This document shows, piece by piece, positions 7,605 to 16,156 of a stretch of 64,000 nt of DNA (position 1 is the first letter of the stretch; each line of letters opens with the position of its first letter). The DNA is from Bacteroidia bacterium (GTDB taxonomy: Bacteria > Bacteroidota > Ignavibacteria > UBA10030), in contig BQML01000009.1 of the NCBI GenBank assembly GCA_022180565.1, positions 62,001-126,000 of the forward strand, written 5' to 3'. The translations under genes were made by a program, and so were the position numbers. Under the pieces are notes generated by a model. The model was not told where the DNA came from and ran no database searches. It saw only the letters and a program-made list of their open reading frames with translations.

Positions 7605-10018
7605 ACAAGATTCCTCAGCAACGACTCAAGTTCCGCCTCGGACTCCACAAGAACGTCGCGCGCCTTGCTTCCGTCGAAGGGCCCTACCACCCCCGCGGCT
7701 TCCAATTCGTCCACCAGCCTTGCCGCCCGTGAATAACCGACCTTGAGCCTGCGCTGGAGAAGCGACACGGACCCCTGCTGGTGTCTGACGATGATTCGTG
7801 CGGCCTCTTCAAACAGTTCATCCCTGCTTCCGTCTCCGGTCGCCCCGCCCGTCTTTTTCTTTTCGAACGCCGACGGCAGGAACAGCGGCTGGCTGTACCC
7901 CTTCTGCCTGCCGATGTGCGTCGTGATCCCCTCCACTTCCGCGGTGGAGATGAACGCATTCTGAATCCGGATCGGTTTGGGCGAACCGGGGGGAAAATAC
8001 AGCATATCTCCGTTGCCCAAGAGTTGTTCGGCGCCATTCATATCGAGGATCGTGCGCGAATCGATCTTCGTCGCCACCTGATAGGCAATCCGGGCGGGGA
8101 AATTCGCCTTGATCACGCCAGTGATGACGTCCACCGAGGGACGCTGAGTCGCCAGAACCAAATGGATGCCCACGGCCCTGGCCAGCTGGGCGAGCCGGGC
8201 GATCGGTTCCTCCACTTCCTTTGCCGCGGTGATCATGAGGTCGGCCAGCTCGTCAATCACGATGATCAGATACGGCAGTTTCCGGTGACGCATGGTCTCC
8301 GTGTCGTGCAAGCGCCCGCTTTTCACCTTCTCGTTATAATCGGCAATGTTGCGCACCCCTGCCGCCGCGAGCCGGTCGTACCGCTTTTCCATCTCCAACT
8401 CAACGCTCTTCAGCACGAGCACCGCATTCTGCGGCGTGGTGATGATGTCTTCCTGAATGTCCGGCGAAACGGCCAGATAGTGATGACGAAGCTGGCGGTA
8501 CTGGGCAAGTTCGATTTTCTTCGGATCAATGATCACAAACTTCACGTCGCTGGGGTGAAGGCGGTAGATCAGGCTGGAAAGGATTGTGTTGATGCCCACG
8601 CTTTTGCCTGATCCGGTCGCGCCTGCGATCAGCAGGTGTGGCATGCGGGCAAGGTCGTCGATGTACACTTCTCCTGTGATCGTCTTCCCCAGCGCGAGCG
8701 GGAGAGCGCCGCGCGAGTCGCGGAACTTCGACGAATTGATGACACTGCGAATCGTCACCAGACTCGGATGGTGATTGGGAATCTCGACCCCTACCGTTCC
8801 CTTGCCCGGAATGGGTGCGATGATTCTGATGCCCTTTGCTTTCATCGCAAGCGCAATGTCGTCTTCCAGGCTCTCAATGCGGCTGATCTTGACGCCGGTC
8901 GCGGGCACCAGTTCGTAGAGTGTCACAACCGGTCCGGGAGTGACCGACACGCTGTCGATCGCAACGCCGAAATCGGCCAGCTTCGACCGCAGGAGTTCTG
9001 CATTTGCCTTCAACTCACTTTCATCAACTTGTTCGGCCGCCCGCACGGCATCGAGGAGATCAACCGAGGGCGGTACAAAATCGATTTCCTCTTCCGGTTG
9101 TTCCTCCTGCTTGCGAGCGTCAAAGTCCACTTCTTCCTCTGTCACCGCTTCGCGAATGTCGAGCCGGAGTTCTTCATTGCTCTCCGGCGCTTCACGCCGC
9201 ACCTCGGGCCGCGGGGGCTCCTCGAAATCCGAGAACTTCAACGGCCCCGCCTCGACCATCGGCCGCCGGGTCACCGGTGCGGGCTCCGGTTCGGGGGTCT
9301 TGATTTGCACCTTCGCCGGCCGGCTTCGTTCAAGGCGCTGTTTGGAAGCGGCGACGAACCTCCCTATCAGCGACCCTGCACGGTCCAACCATCCTGATGT
9401 CCTGACAAATGCTTTCCGCAACTGTTCATAACTCTGGAGAACATCGATGTCGAAGAGCAGAATGAGCGACGCTGCAATCAGTCCGATCAATACGAGGTAC
9501 GTCCCAAACAAACCGATCAGATTGACAAGCACGTTCGCCAGAAAGTCGCCTGCGACACCGCTCCATTCTCCGGGGAGGATCGGCGAGTCGCCGGTCAGGC
9601 GGACTGCGCCGCACAGGGCCGAGCAAAGGATGGCAAGGGCGAGGGAGTAATTGGTGACAATCAGCAGAGGACGGACATCTCTGCGGCGCAGGAGAGCGAG
9701 GGACCAGAGGATGCCAAGGACCGGAAGCAGAACAACCGCATAACCGATCGTCGAATTGATCAGGACATTGGAGACGAGCGCGCCCAGCAGACCGAGAACG
9801 TTCGAGGTTTGCCGCGCCTGTTCCCGGACGGCGGGGTCGTTCGTAAAGACCTTCCAGAGATCCCCGAACCCCAGTTCCCCCGCGGCCTGATCGGCGGCGC
9901 TGTACGACAGGAGGCTCAGAAGGAGCATGAATGAAAACAACACGCCCGCAAAGCTCACGAGCTGTGCGCGGCGGCTGGATTTCTTTTTGGGCGTCAACAC
10001 TGCTCTCACGTCATCCAT
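7601..10018 (-). CDS. ftsK: DNA translocase FtsK
   Basis: Septal DNA pump that clears the chromosome terminus and activates dimer resolution at cell division. 805 residues. The first ~200 residues contain four to five membrane helices. Then comes an acidic/Pro-rich linker (about 235-325), the alpha/beta motor with Walker A GATGSGKSVGIN and Walker B YLIIVIDELADLM, and a C-terminal winged-helix gamma domain (VSLLQRRLKVGYSRAARLVDELE) that reads polarising KOPS-like sites. All key motifs are present and the length is typical. ATG start at MDDVRAVL. Confidence 0.97.
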   Translation of the reverse strand: MDDVRAVLTPKKKSSRRAQLVSFAGVLFSFMLLLSLLSYSAADQAAGELGFGDLWKVFTNDPAVREQARQTSNVLGLLGALVSNVLINSTIGYAVVLLPVLGILWSLALLRRRDVRPLLIVTNYSLALAILCSALCGAVRLTGDSPILPGEWSGVAGDFLANVLVNLIGLFGTYLVLIGLIAASLILLFDIDVLQSYEQLRKAFVRTSGWLDRAGSLIGRFVAASKQRLERSRPAKVQIKTPEPEPAPVTRRPMVEAGPLKFSDFEEPPRPEVRREAPESNEELRLDIREAVTEEEVDFDARKQEEQPEEEIDFVPPSVDLLDAVRAAEQVDESELKANAELLRSKLADFGVAIDSVSVTPGPVVTLYELVPATGVKISRIESLEDDIALAMKAKGIRIIAPIPGKGTVGVEIPNHHPSLVTIRSVINSSKFRDSRGALPLALGKTITGEVYIDDLARMPHLLIAGATGSGKSVGINTILSSLIYRLHPSDVKFVIIDPKKIELAQYRQLRHHYLAVSPDIQEDIITTPQNAVLVLKSVELEMEKRYDRLAAAGVRNIADYNEKVKSGRLHDTETMRHRKLPYLIIVIDELADLMITAAKEVEEPIARLAQLARAVGIHLVLATQRPSVDVITGVIKANFPARIAYQVATKIDSRTILDMNGAEQLLGNGDMLYFPPGSPKPIRIQNAFISTAEVEGITTHIGRQKGYSQPLFLPSAFEKKKTGGATGDGSRDELFEEAARIIVRHQQGSVSLLQRRLKVGYSRAARLVDELEAAGVVGPFDGSKARDVLVESEAELESLLRNLV

Positions 10019-10042
10019 GACGGCCTCTCCTTCCGGAATGCT

Positions 10043-10801
10043 TCAGGCGGCGGACTCGACGCCATCCTTCCGCAATTTGATCACGGTCCCGCTCAAGACG
10101 GGGACGATGGGTACGGCATCGACCTCGGCACAGAAATCGATGTCCTTGGAAAACCCGATCTCGGCGAGGTATTTCCCGTGGTCGGTATTCTTCAGCATCT
10201 TCTTCACCGATCGTCCGAAACTCTTGAAGAGACTCAGGGCGGCTTGCGACGCGTCGGTGAGCACGACCTCCCCCCCTCCCTGATGGTTCAGAAGGCTGTG
10301 AACGATCATGCCTGCGCAGACACTGTCTTCCAGGCTAAATGCTCCTGCTGCGGGCGGCCGGCCGGCACAGAGGAGTAAGACGTCGGCATTCAAGCCGCGG
10401 ATATATTCGATGAGGGCCGACATGTTGACGAAGGCCCCGACGGCCATAGAACGCGCATAACGGCACTTCGCCATCGCGACGGATCCATTCGTTGTGCAGA
10501 AAATGATGGATTTGCCGCGCACCGTGAGCTCGGTGTACTCAAGGGGGGAGTTGCCCAGATTGAAACCCTGGATCATCTTTCCGTTCCGCTCGCCGCCCCG
10601 GAGCGTGACATCTCCGAACAAACTGCCGGAAACCTTCACGGCGGATTCAATGCTCGCAACCGGAATCACCTCCCGGGCTCCGTTCTGCAGGGCGGCAATG
10701 ACCGTGGTGCTCGATCGGAGGACATCGATGACCACAACATGCTTGTCCCGGAGTTGCAGCTCATCGACATGCGATTGCGAAAAGTTCAGATCGATCTTCA
10801 T
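10043..10801 (-). CDS. comB: 2-phosphosulfolactate phosphatase family protein (ComB)
   Basis: 252-residue protein of the ComB family, which removes phosphate from 2-phosphosulfolactate to give sulfolactate. Family motifs seen are VVVIDVLRSSTTV near residue 22, GGERNGKMIQGFNLGNSP near 68 and CTTNGS near 100. In methanogens the reaction belongs to coenzyme M synthesis. ComB also occurs in many bacteria that do not make coenzyme M, and no comA or comC partner is visible here, so the physiological substrate is uncertain. It lies between gcvT and ftsK with short gaps. Confidence 0.88.
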   Translation of the reverse strand: MKIDLNFSQSHVDELQLRDKHVVVIDVLRSSTTVIAALQNGAREVIPVASIESAVKVSGSLFGDVTLRGGERNGKMIQGFNLGNSPLEYTELTVRGKSIIFCTTNGSVAMAKCRYARSMAVGAFVNMSALIEYIRGLNADVLLLCAGRPPAAGAFSLEDSVCAGMIVHSLLNHQGGGEVVLTDASQAALSLFKSFGRSVKKMLKNTDHGKYLAEIGFSKDIDFCAEVDAVPIVPVLSGTVIKLRKDGVESAA

Positions 10802-10816
10802 GGCACGTTCACGGCG

Positions 10817-11905
10817 TTATGAGGACCGGATGAAAGGGACTTTCACAATAGTGGCCGGCACGTCCCTGCCGCGAATATCCACGCCAACGGTCCGGCCCGG
10901 TGCGGCAAGATCACGGGGGACGTATCCCATGCCGATTCCCCTCTGCAATACCGGCGAAAACGTACCGCTGGTCACCGTTCCGACGACAACGCCCCCTTCC
11001 TTCAGTGCATACCCGTGCCGTGCCAGGGCCTTCTCCGGAAGCGTGAAGCCGACGAGTTTCCGCTTCACTCTCTCCTCCTGCACTCTGACCAAGGCCTGTC
11101 GTCCGACAAAGTCTCCTTTCTCCATCTTCGTGATCCATCCGAGACCGGCCTCGAGCGGATTTGTCGTTTCATCGATATCATTTCCGTAGAGGCAAAATCC
11201 CATCTCCAGTCGCAGGGTATCCCGAGCTCCAAGACCGACGGGGGCAATGCCGAAGCGCATCCCCGATTCGAACACGGCATCCCACACCGCCGCCGCCTTC
11301 GGTTCGTCGGCCTCGAAGTACAGCTCGAACCCAAGCTCTCCGGTGTACCCCGTCCTCGAGATGATCATCGGCACACCCGCCACAGTGCCGGTTTGGAACC
11401 TGTAGTACGGCAATGAGCCGAGGTCGATGGAACAGAGGGGCTGAAGCGTGTCCAGAGACTTTGGTCCTTGCACCGCCAACAATGCCGTTCTGTCGCTCGC
11501 ATCCTCAAGCTTCACGTCCCCGCTGAGATGGCTTTGGAGCCATTCGTAGTCCTTTGTTATGTTCGCCGCGTTGACGACCAGCATATAGTACTCCCCACAA
11601 TGGTACACCAGCAGGTCGTCCACAATTCCCCCGTCTTCGTACAGGATTGCTGAGTACTGAGCTTTCCCTTGCTCAAGCTTTGTCACATCGTTGACGGTCA
11701 TTCGCTGGAGGAACGCGGCCGCGTCGCGTCCCCTGACTTCAAACTCGCCCATATGCGAGACATCAAACACGCCGACAGCGGATCGGACTGCGCCGTGTTC
11801 CCGCACGATCCCCGATGGATACTGTACGGGCATCTCGAAACCGGCAAACTCGATCAACTTCGCACCCGCCTGGATATGCTTCGCATGGAACGGTGTCCGC
11901 TTCAT
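10817..11905 (-). CDS. gcvT: Glycine cleavage system aminomethyltransferase (T protein)
   Basis: Transfers the aminomethyl carbon of glycine from the H protein to tetrahydrofolate, releasing ammonia. 362 residues, typical length. Conserved features: [13 protein letters not shown] near residue 50, [12 protein letters not shown] (folate-binding region) near 195, [20 protein letters not shown] near 235 and [18 protein letters not shown] near the C terminus. The start chosen is [10 protein letters not shown], overlapping the transaldolase stop by ATGA. No gcvH or gcvP is in the window. Confidence 0.95.
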   Translation of the reverse strand: MKRTPFHAKHIQAGAKLIEFAGFEMPVQYPSGIVREHGAVRSAVGVFDVSHMGEFEVRGRDAAAFLQRMTVNDVTKLEQGKAQYSAILYEDGGIVDDLLVYHCGEYYMLVVNAANITKDYEWLQSHLSGDVKLEDASDRTALLAVQGPKSLDTLQPLCSIDLGSLPYYRFQTGTVAGVPMIISRTGYTGELGFELYFEADEPKAAAVWDAVFESGMRFGIAPVGLGARDTLRLEMGFCLYGNDIDETTNPLEAGLGWITKMEKGDFVGRQALVRVQEERVKRKLVGFTLPEKALARHGYALKEGGVVVGTVTSGTFSPVLQRGIGMGYVPRDLAAPGRTVGVDIRGRDVPATIVKVPFIRSS

Positions 11906-12555
11906 TTCTTTCCGCCCTGGGCCTTCTTCCAGTCCGCAAGGAACCGATCCAGGCCGATGTCGGTGAGCGGATGTTTGATGAGCTGGTCGATGACCTTGAA
12001 CGGCATCGTGCAAATATCGGCTCCGATCATCGCCGCGTCCACGACATGCACGGGATGGCGCACGCTGGCCACGAGAACCTGGGTTTCGAATCCGTAATTC
12101 TGATAGATCGTCACAACCTGTCTGATCAGATCCATGCCGTTCGTGCTGATATCGTCGAGCCGTCCGATGAACGGGCTGATGATATAGGCTCCTGCTTTAG
12201 CCGCCATGAGGGCCTGATTGGGCGAGAAGCACAGCGTCACGTTCGTTCGGATCCCCTCGGCCTTCAGGATCTTGACCGCCTTCAGCCCTTCGCGGATGAG
12301 CGGGATTTTCACCACGATGTTCTTATGGATCGCCGCCAGCTCGCGGCCTTCCTTCAGCATTCCGTCGCAATCGGTCGAAACCACTTCGGCGCTGATATCG
12401 CCGTCCACAATCGCGCAGATTTCCTCAAGGAGCTTCCGAAAATCTCTGCCTTCCTTTGCAACCAGGCTCGGGTTGGTCGTTACTCCATCGAGGATCCCGA
12501 GGCTTGCTGCCTCCTTGATCTCCGCGATGCTTGCAGTGTCGATGAAGAACTTCAT
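11902..12555 (-). CDS. Transaldolase, small TalC/FSA type
   Basis: 217-residue transaldolase of the short fructose-6-phosphate aldolase-like subfamily, acting in the non-oxidative pentose phosphate pathway. It opens with the family-typical [16 protein letters not shown], then [12 protein letters not shown]. The Schiff-base lysine is in VVKIPL near residue 86, followed by [19 protein letters not shown] and SPFIGRLDD. Whether it acts as a true transaldolase or a fructose-6-phosphate aldolase cannot be told from sequence alone. It overlaps gcvT by 4 bases and lies 4 bases after rng. Confidence 0.94.
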   Translation of the reverse strand: MKFFIDTASIAEIKEAASLGILDGVTTNPSLVAKEGRDFRKLLEEICAIVDGDISAEVVSTDCDGMLKEGRELAAIHKNIVVKIPLIREGLKAVKILKAEGIRTNVTLCFSPNQALMAAKAGAYIISPFIGRLDDISTNGMDLIRQVVTIYQNYGFETQVLVASVRHPVHVVDAAMIGADICTMPFKVIDQLIKHPLTDIGLDRFLADWKKAQGGKK

Positions 12556-12559
12556 GGAT

Positions 12560-14188
12560 TCAGCCCTTGTACTGTTCTGTGATATCGTTCCCGGATTTCA
12601 CGGAGGTGAACCGGAACTCGTCTGCAGGCATGTTCGGGTCGGCAACGAGCTTCACACGGACAAAGAACTTGAACTTGATCTTCGTGAGCCGCGAGATCGT
12701 CCCGTGAGTCAGAAACTCTGCGATCGAGGGGTGGACCGTCAGAATGAGCCGGAATTCGCGCGATTCGGCTTTGAAACGTCTGATCCACCGTTCGATCATA
12801 TTGATGGTCGTCATCTTCGATTGCACCAATCCGGTCCCTCCGCAGGTCGGGCAGGCCTCGCTGAAACTCAGGTGCACCGCCTGGCGGATCCGCTGGCGCG
12901 TGATCTGCATGAGCCCGAATTCGGTGAGCGGGAGCACGGTTACTTTCGCTCGATCCCTCCGGAGCTCCTTCTTCATTTCGTCGTACACCTTCTTCCTGTT
13001 CTTCTCCTCATCGAGATCAATGAAGTCAATGATGATGATGCCGCCGATATCCCTTAACCGGAGTTGACGGCAGATCTCCCGCGCCGCTTCGAGGTCCGTT
13101 CGGAGAGAGTTCTGCTCCTGCTCGCGTTTGGCTGCGTACCGTCCGCTGTTCACATCGATGACGGTCATGGCTTCCGTTTTTTCGATGATGATGTACCCTC
13201 CGCTCTTGAGCCACACCTTCTTCGAAAACAGGGTCTGGATATCCTTCTCGACGCCGTACTTGTCGAACACGGGCTCCCGGCCCCGATAGAGCTCCAGGCG
13301 TCCGAGCATGTCGGGCGAGGTCCACTGCACATAAGCGCGTATTTCCTTATAGAGCTTCTTATCATCAACCACAACTCGCTCCACGTTATCCGAGAACAGG
13401 TCACGGATGACGCTGGAAGTCGTGTTCATGTCCTTGTACACCAGTGCCGGCGCCTGCTCGGTCTTCACGGACTTCTCGATGTCGCGCCAGATCTTGACAA
13501 GCTCGTCCAGATCCTGCTTGATCAGTTCTTCGCTCTTTGATTCCGCCACGGTTCTGATGATGGCCCCGAATCCTTCCGGAATGATAGAACGGACGTATCG
13601 ACGCAGGCGGCGGCGTTCTTTGAAATTGTTCAGCTTCTTGGAAACCCCCACCTTACCGTCGAAGGGCAGAAGGACCAGGAACCGCCCGGGGAGGGAGATC
13701 TCGGACGTGACGCGGACACCCTTCTTTCCGACCGGCTCCTTGGTAATCTGAACGAGGATCTCCTGGCCCCGTTCGAGATTGACTTCACGTCGCCTGCGTT
13801 CTTCCTGTTGCCGTTGGTGGCGGGGTGGAGGCGGTGCAACGGCCGTTTGAGGCTCTGCACCCCCGTTCGAAGGGCCGGAAACAGGCCCGTCCCCGCGGCC
13901 GTCCGAACCCGGCTCGTCTTCGTCGTCATCCTCGTCAAACAGAGCGTTGTATTCGTGGAGGGACTCCCCAATGTCGGAGAAATGGAGAAAAGCGTCCTGC
14001 TGGAGGCCGATGTTGATGAAGGCGGCCCGGATGCCGGGCATGACCTTGGCAACCTTCCCAAGGTAAATATCCCCCACCATCCGCTCCTTGCCCGGACTTT
14101 CGACAAAGAGTTCGGCCAACCGGCCGTCTTCAAGAATGGCGATACGGTGTTCGCTCGCCGTGGAGTTGATGATAATGTCTTTTTTCAT
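12560..14188 (-). CDS. rng: Ribonuclease G/E family endoribonuclease
   Basis: 542-residue RNase G type enzyme that matures rRNA 5' ends and degrades mRNA. The N-terminal S1-like domain ([30 protein letters not shown]) is interrupted by an acidic then Pro/Gln-rich insert at about residues 85-130. The catalytic DNase I-like domain contains [14 protein letters not shown] with the metal-binding aspartates and [13 protein letters not shown]. The Zn-link CPTCGGTG lies near residue 450. No long C-terminal degradosome scaffold is present, which favours RNase G over RNase E. It appears to be the first gene of the long minus-strand chain. Confidence 0.94.
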   Translation of the reverse strand: MKKDIIINSTASEHRIAILEDGRLAELFVESPGKERMVGDIYLGKVAKVMPGIRAAFINIGLQQDAFLHFSDIGESLHEYNALFDEDDDEDEPGSDGRGDGPVSGPSNGGAEPQTAVAPPPPRHQRQQEERRRREVNLERGQEILVQITKEPVGKKGVRVTSEISLPGRFLVLLPFDGKVGVSKKLNNFKERRRLRRYVRSIIPEGFGAIIRTVAESKSEELIKQDLDELVKIWRDIEKSVKTEQAPALVYKDMNTTSSVIRDLFSDNVERVVVDDKKLYKEIRAYVQWTSPDMLGRLELYRGREPVFDKYGVEKDIQTLFSKKVWLKSGGYIIIEKTEAMTVIDVNSGRYAAKREQEQNSLRTDLEAAREICRQLRLRDIGGIIIIDFIDLDEEKNRKKVYDEMKKELRRDRAKVTVLPLTEFGLMQITRQRIRQAVHLSFSEACPTCGGTGLVQSKMTTINMIERWIRRFKAESREFRLILTVHPSIAEFLTHGTISRLTKIKFKFFVRVKLVADPNMPADEFRFTSVKSGNDITEQYKG

Positions 14189-14499
14189 GGGGACACATAT
14201 TCCACCTCAGCCTCTGGCCTTGGGTGCAGCGGTGCAGGGACCCGGAACGAAGCGGAAGATGGCCCAGGCGGATGAGAGGGGGGCCGCCGATGAGTTGGGC
14301 AACAATCTTTGTTCAGTTTCTTCCGATCGAAACGGATACTGCGCACACGGGCTTATCCATAAGCGCCAATGCGCAGGACTTTCGGTGAATCCTACCATAA
14401 TGAGAAATGAGTGATTGAAAGCGTCCGCCTGCCGTAAACGGGGCGGACCTGAACCAGCGGACGGCCCGGCCTTCCGGGCGATGTCGGCTGAAAAACAAA
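14189..14499. other. Intergenic region between the SRP RNA gene and rng; no gene seen
   Basis: 311 bases without a convincing gene on either strand. It should contain the terminator of the SRP RNA gene (a T-rich stretch follows it on the minus strand) and the promoter of the rng chain, but I see no clear -35/-10 pair. A GC hairpin with the stem GCCCGG/CCGGGC (about 14465-14480) is present. Short open frames here have no family character. Confidence 0.5.
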
Positions 14500-14603
14500 G
14501 AGGTCAAGCTTCCCTGCGTCACACAAATCTCTTTGCCGACCGTTGCTTCCTTCCGGACCTGGCGGGGTTAAGCAACGACTTGTTGCACAGGACTTGACCT
14601 CGG
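14500..14603 (-). ncRNA. ffs: Signal recognition particle RNA, small bacterial (4.5S) type
   Basis: The minus strand contains the diagnostic apical SRP domain: CCAGGTCCGGAAGGAAGCA, including the GGAA tetraloop and the symmetric/asymmetric loops that bind Ffh. The outer stem is formed by GAGGTCAAG at the 5' side and CTTGACCTC at the 3' side; an inner stem pairs GTTGCTT with AAGCAAC. About 104 nt, as expected for the 4.5S-type RNA without an Alu domain. The exact ends are inferred from the stem. Confidence 0.93.
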
Positions 14604-14697
14604 ATAGAATAGTACTCAGAACGATACACTCCCGGTTGTCTTCAATTGTCCCAGAGGGACCCCTTGGGGGGATTTCCAATTGACAATTTCTTATGAG

Positions 14698-14770
14698 TGG
14701 AGCTGATCGGGATCGAACCGACGACCTCTTCGTTGCGAACGAAGCGCTCTCCCAGCTGAGCTACAGCCCC
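14698..14770 (-). tRNA. tRNA-Ala (anticodon CGC)
   Basis: 73-nt cloverleaf on the minus strand. The 7-bp acceptor GGGGCTG pairs with CAGCTCC and includes the G3-U70 wobble, the alanine identity element. It has a D arm with GCTC/GAGC and an anticodon stem CTTCG/CGAAG closing the loop TTCGCAA (anticodon CGC, codon GCG). The T arm contains GTTCGATC, and the discriminator is A. CCA is not encoded. Nucleotides 1-31 are duplicated about 340 bases upstream in transcription sense, and the stop codon of the GIY-YIG gene lies inside its first 10 nucleotides. Confidence 0.96.
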
Positions 14771-15047
14771 AGAATGCGTTCAATTTTCTTATGATCGAAA
14801 TCGGCAATTAAACGCTTCTTTCGATCTGTATTGTACCTCTTCTTCAGTTCCCACTCCCTCCACATTGCCTGACGGCGCGTGACAAACTCCTCAAAATATC
14901 CCAACTCGTAGGGAGCGCGACCCTTTGTCGTCTTTATCAGCCCTCTGTTATGCCTGCTAAGGCGATCCTTGATATCTTTCGTTTGACCCGTATACAACGA
15001 CCCATCCACCAGGCTCTTCAATATGTAAACAATGAACATAACTCCCC
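14740..15047 (-). mobile_element. Putative GIY-YIG element inserted in tRNA-Ala, restoring the tRNA 5' half
   Basis: A ~308-bp unit lies between two copies of tRNA-Ala nucleotides 1-31. It holds one nuclease ORF and ends with an intact copy of the 5' half joined to the native 3' half. The simplest reading is that it entered the tRNA gene after nucleotide 31, at the edge of the anticodon loop, carrying its own 5' half so that a functional tRNA is rebuilt. The displaced original 5' half remains as a decayed relic (15048-15110). Mobility is inference; the direct repeat and the nuclease gene are visible. Confidence 0.55.
14761..15039 (-). CDS. Small GIY-YIG nuclease inside the tRNA-Ala locus
   Basis: 92-residue single-domain GIY-YIG nuclease (URI/YhbQ-like). 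The GIY-YIG core reads VYIL...LYTG at residues 4-18; the catalytic arginine lies in KDRLSRHN and the metal-binding glutamate in AMWREWELKK. TKGRAPYEL is typical of the family. GGGGAG lies only 2 bases before the ATG, unusually close. The last codons CTG GGG CTG TAG use the first 10 bases of the mature tRNA-Ala, so the tRNA supplies the stop codon. In the Bacteroidota such proteins are often annotated as endonuclease or excinuclease ABC subunit C-like; a role in DNA repair is unproven. Confidence 0.9.
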   Translation of the reverse strand: MFIVYILKSLVDGSLYTGQTKDIKDRLSRHNRGLIKTTKGRAPYELGYFEEFVTRRQAMWREWELKKRYNTDRKKRLIADFDHKKIERILGL

Positions 15048-15110
15048 CGAAGCGCTCTCCTCTACGAGTCTACGACTCGTAGAGTCGTAGACCAGCTGAG
15101 CTACAGCCCC
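15048..15110 (-). pseudogene. Decayed 5' half of tRNA-Ala
   Basis: On the minus strand, the first 19 nt of tRNA-Ala (through the D-loop GCTGG) and the next 12 nt (GAGAGCGCTTCG) are identical to the intact gene, but they are separated by a 32-nt quasi-palindromic insert. Homology stops exactly after nucleotide 31, at the anticodon-loop boundary, and no 3' half follows. It cannot form a tRNA. Probably the original 5' half displaced by the GIY-YIG unit. Confidence 0.85.
15060..15091. repeat. 32-nt quasi-palindrome of four related 8-mers
   Basis: Read on the plus strand the stretch consists of tctacgag, tctacgac, tcgtagag, tcgtagac: two near-identical 8-mers followed by their near inverse complements. 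It could fold into a hairpin with a few symmetric mismatches. It interrupts the D-loop of the relic tRNA half. Confidence 0.8.
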
Positions 15111-15304
15111 GAAAAGATTGATGATCGTAGCATGGCTGACAGCGGCTGGACTCTTTTCAAGCCTATACTACATCGCATGTTAAGATACGAAACTTCAAGT
15201 TGGGAGGCAACCGGAACGATGTACCTCATGATTCCTGGAACATTGCGGACGCCGGATCATTGATTCCGGGTGTTTTTTTCAATACCCTTTTCCCCGGAGG
15301 ACTC

Positions 15305-16123
15305 ATGAAAAATCCCCGCCAAAGCGCTTTTGACAGATTCTTTTCCGTTGTACGCCGGTTACGACGGGAGTGCCCGTGGGACCGTCAGCAAACACACCGG
15401 TCCATTCGCCACAGCCTCCTCGAAGAAACGCATGAAGTTATTGAAGCTGTCGATAGGGGGGACATGGATCATCTCAAACAAGAACTTGGGGATCTGTTGC
15501 TCCATGTTGCACTGCATTCCGTGATGGCCGAGGAACGGGGCCGATTCACGATGAACGACGTTCTGCACACCGTCACCGAAAAACTCATCTACCGCCACCC
15601 GCATGTCTTCGGCACAGCGAGAGCGCGGTCCGCCCGCGAAGTCAAGGAAAACTGGGAAAAGCTGAAACTCGCCGAGGGACGCTCCTCCATCCTCGACGGC
15701 GTACCGAAAACGCTTCCTGCCCTTCTGAAGGCCCGCAGGCTTCAGGAAAAAGCCTCGAAGGTCGGTTTTGACTGGAAAAACAAGCAGGGGGTGTGGAAAA
15801 AAGTCGAGGAGGAGCTCGCAGAGTTGCGGCGCGCCGAGCGAACGGGGTCGGCTCGACGGAAGGAAGAAGAATTCGGCGACCTTCTGTTTTCGCTTGTGAA
15901 CTATTCGCGTTTCATCGGCGTGCATCCGGAACTCGCGCTGCAAAAGGCATCGGCAAAGTTCTCCCGAAGATTCAGGAGAATGGAGAAGGAATTGACGCGC
16001 CGCGGGATTCACATCTCACGAGCCGGGCTTGACCTCCTGGATTCCATTTGGACAAAGCACAAGAAGACACGGGAAAGGGAGGTCCGCGACGCGGATGTCC
16101 GGCATCATCCCATGACGAGGTAG
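15305..16123 (+). CDS. mazG: Nucleoside triphosphate pyrophosphohydrolase MazG
   Basis: Hydrolyses NTPs to NMP and PPi, a house-cleaning and stress role. 272 residues with two MazG repeats. The first has CPWDRQQTHRSIRHSLLEETHEVIEAV and ELGDLLLHVALHS, giving the ExxE...ExxD metal-binding pattern. The second has KVEEELAEL and KEEEFGDLLFSLVNYSRF. A DGVPKTLPALLKARRLQEKA linker, typical of the family, separates them. ATG follows GGAGG by 4 bases. First plus-strand gene, divergent from the tRNA-Ala locus. Confidence 0.95.
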   Translation: MKNPRQSAFDRFFSVVRRLRRECPWDRQQTHRSIRHSLLEETHEVIEAVDRGDMDHLKQELGDLLLHVALHSVMAEERGRFTMNDVLHTVTEKLIYRHPHVFGTARARSAREVKENWEKLKLAEGRSSILDGVPKTLPALLKARRLQEKASKVGFDWKNKQGVWKKVEEELAELRRAERTGSARRKEEEFGDLLFSLVNYSRFIGVHPELALQKASAKFSRRFRRMEKELTRRGIHISRAGLDLLDSIWTKHKKTREREVRDADVRHHPMTR

Positions 16124-16156
16124 GAGAGATCGAGCTTCACACCATCGGTGCCGGAG

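Noticed and set aside
10817-11905. Glycine riboswitch upstream of gcvT
   Set aside because: gcvT overlaps the transaldolase gene by four bases and has no leader to hold one.
14313-14522. Short minus-strand ORF overlapping the SRP RNA side
   Set aside because: Overlaps a clear structural RNA and has no homologous character.
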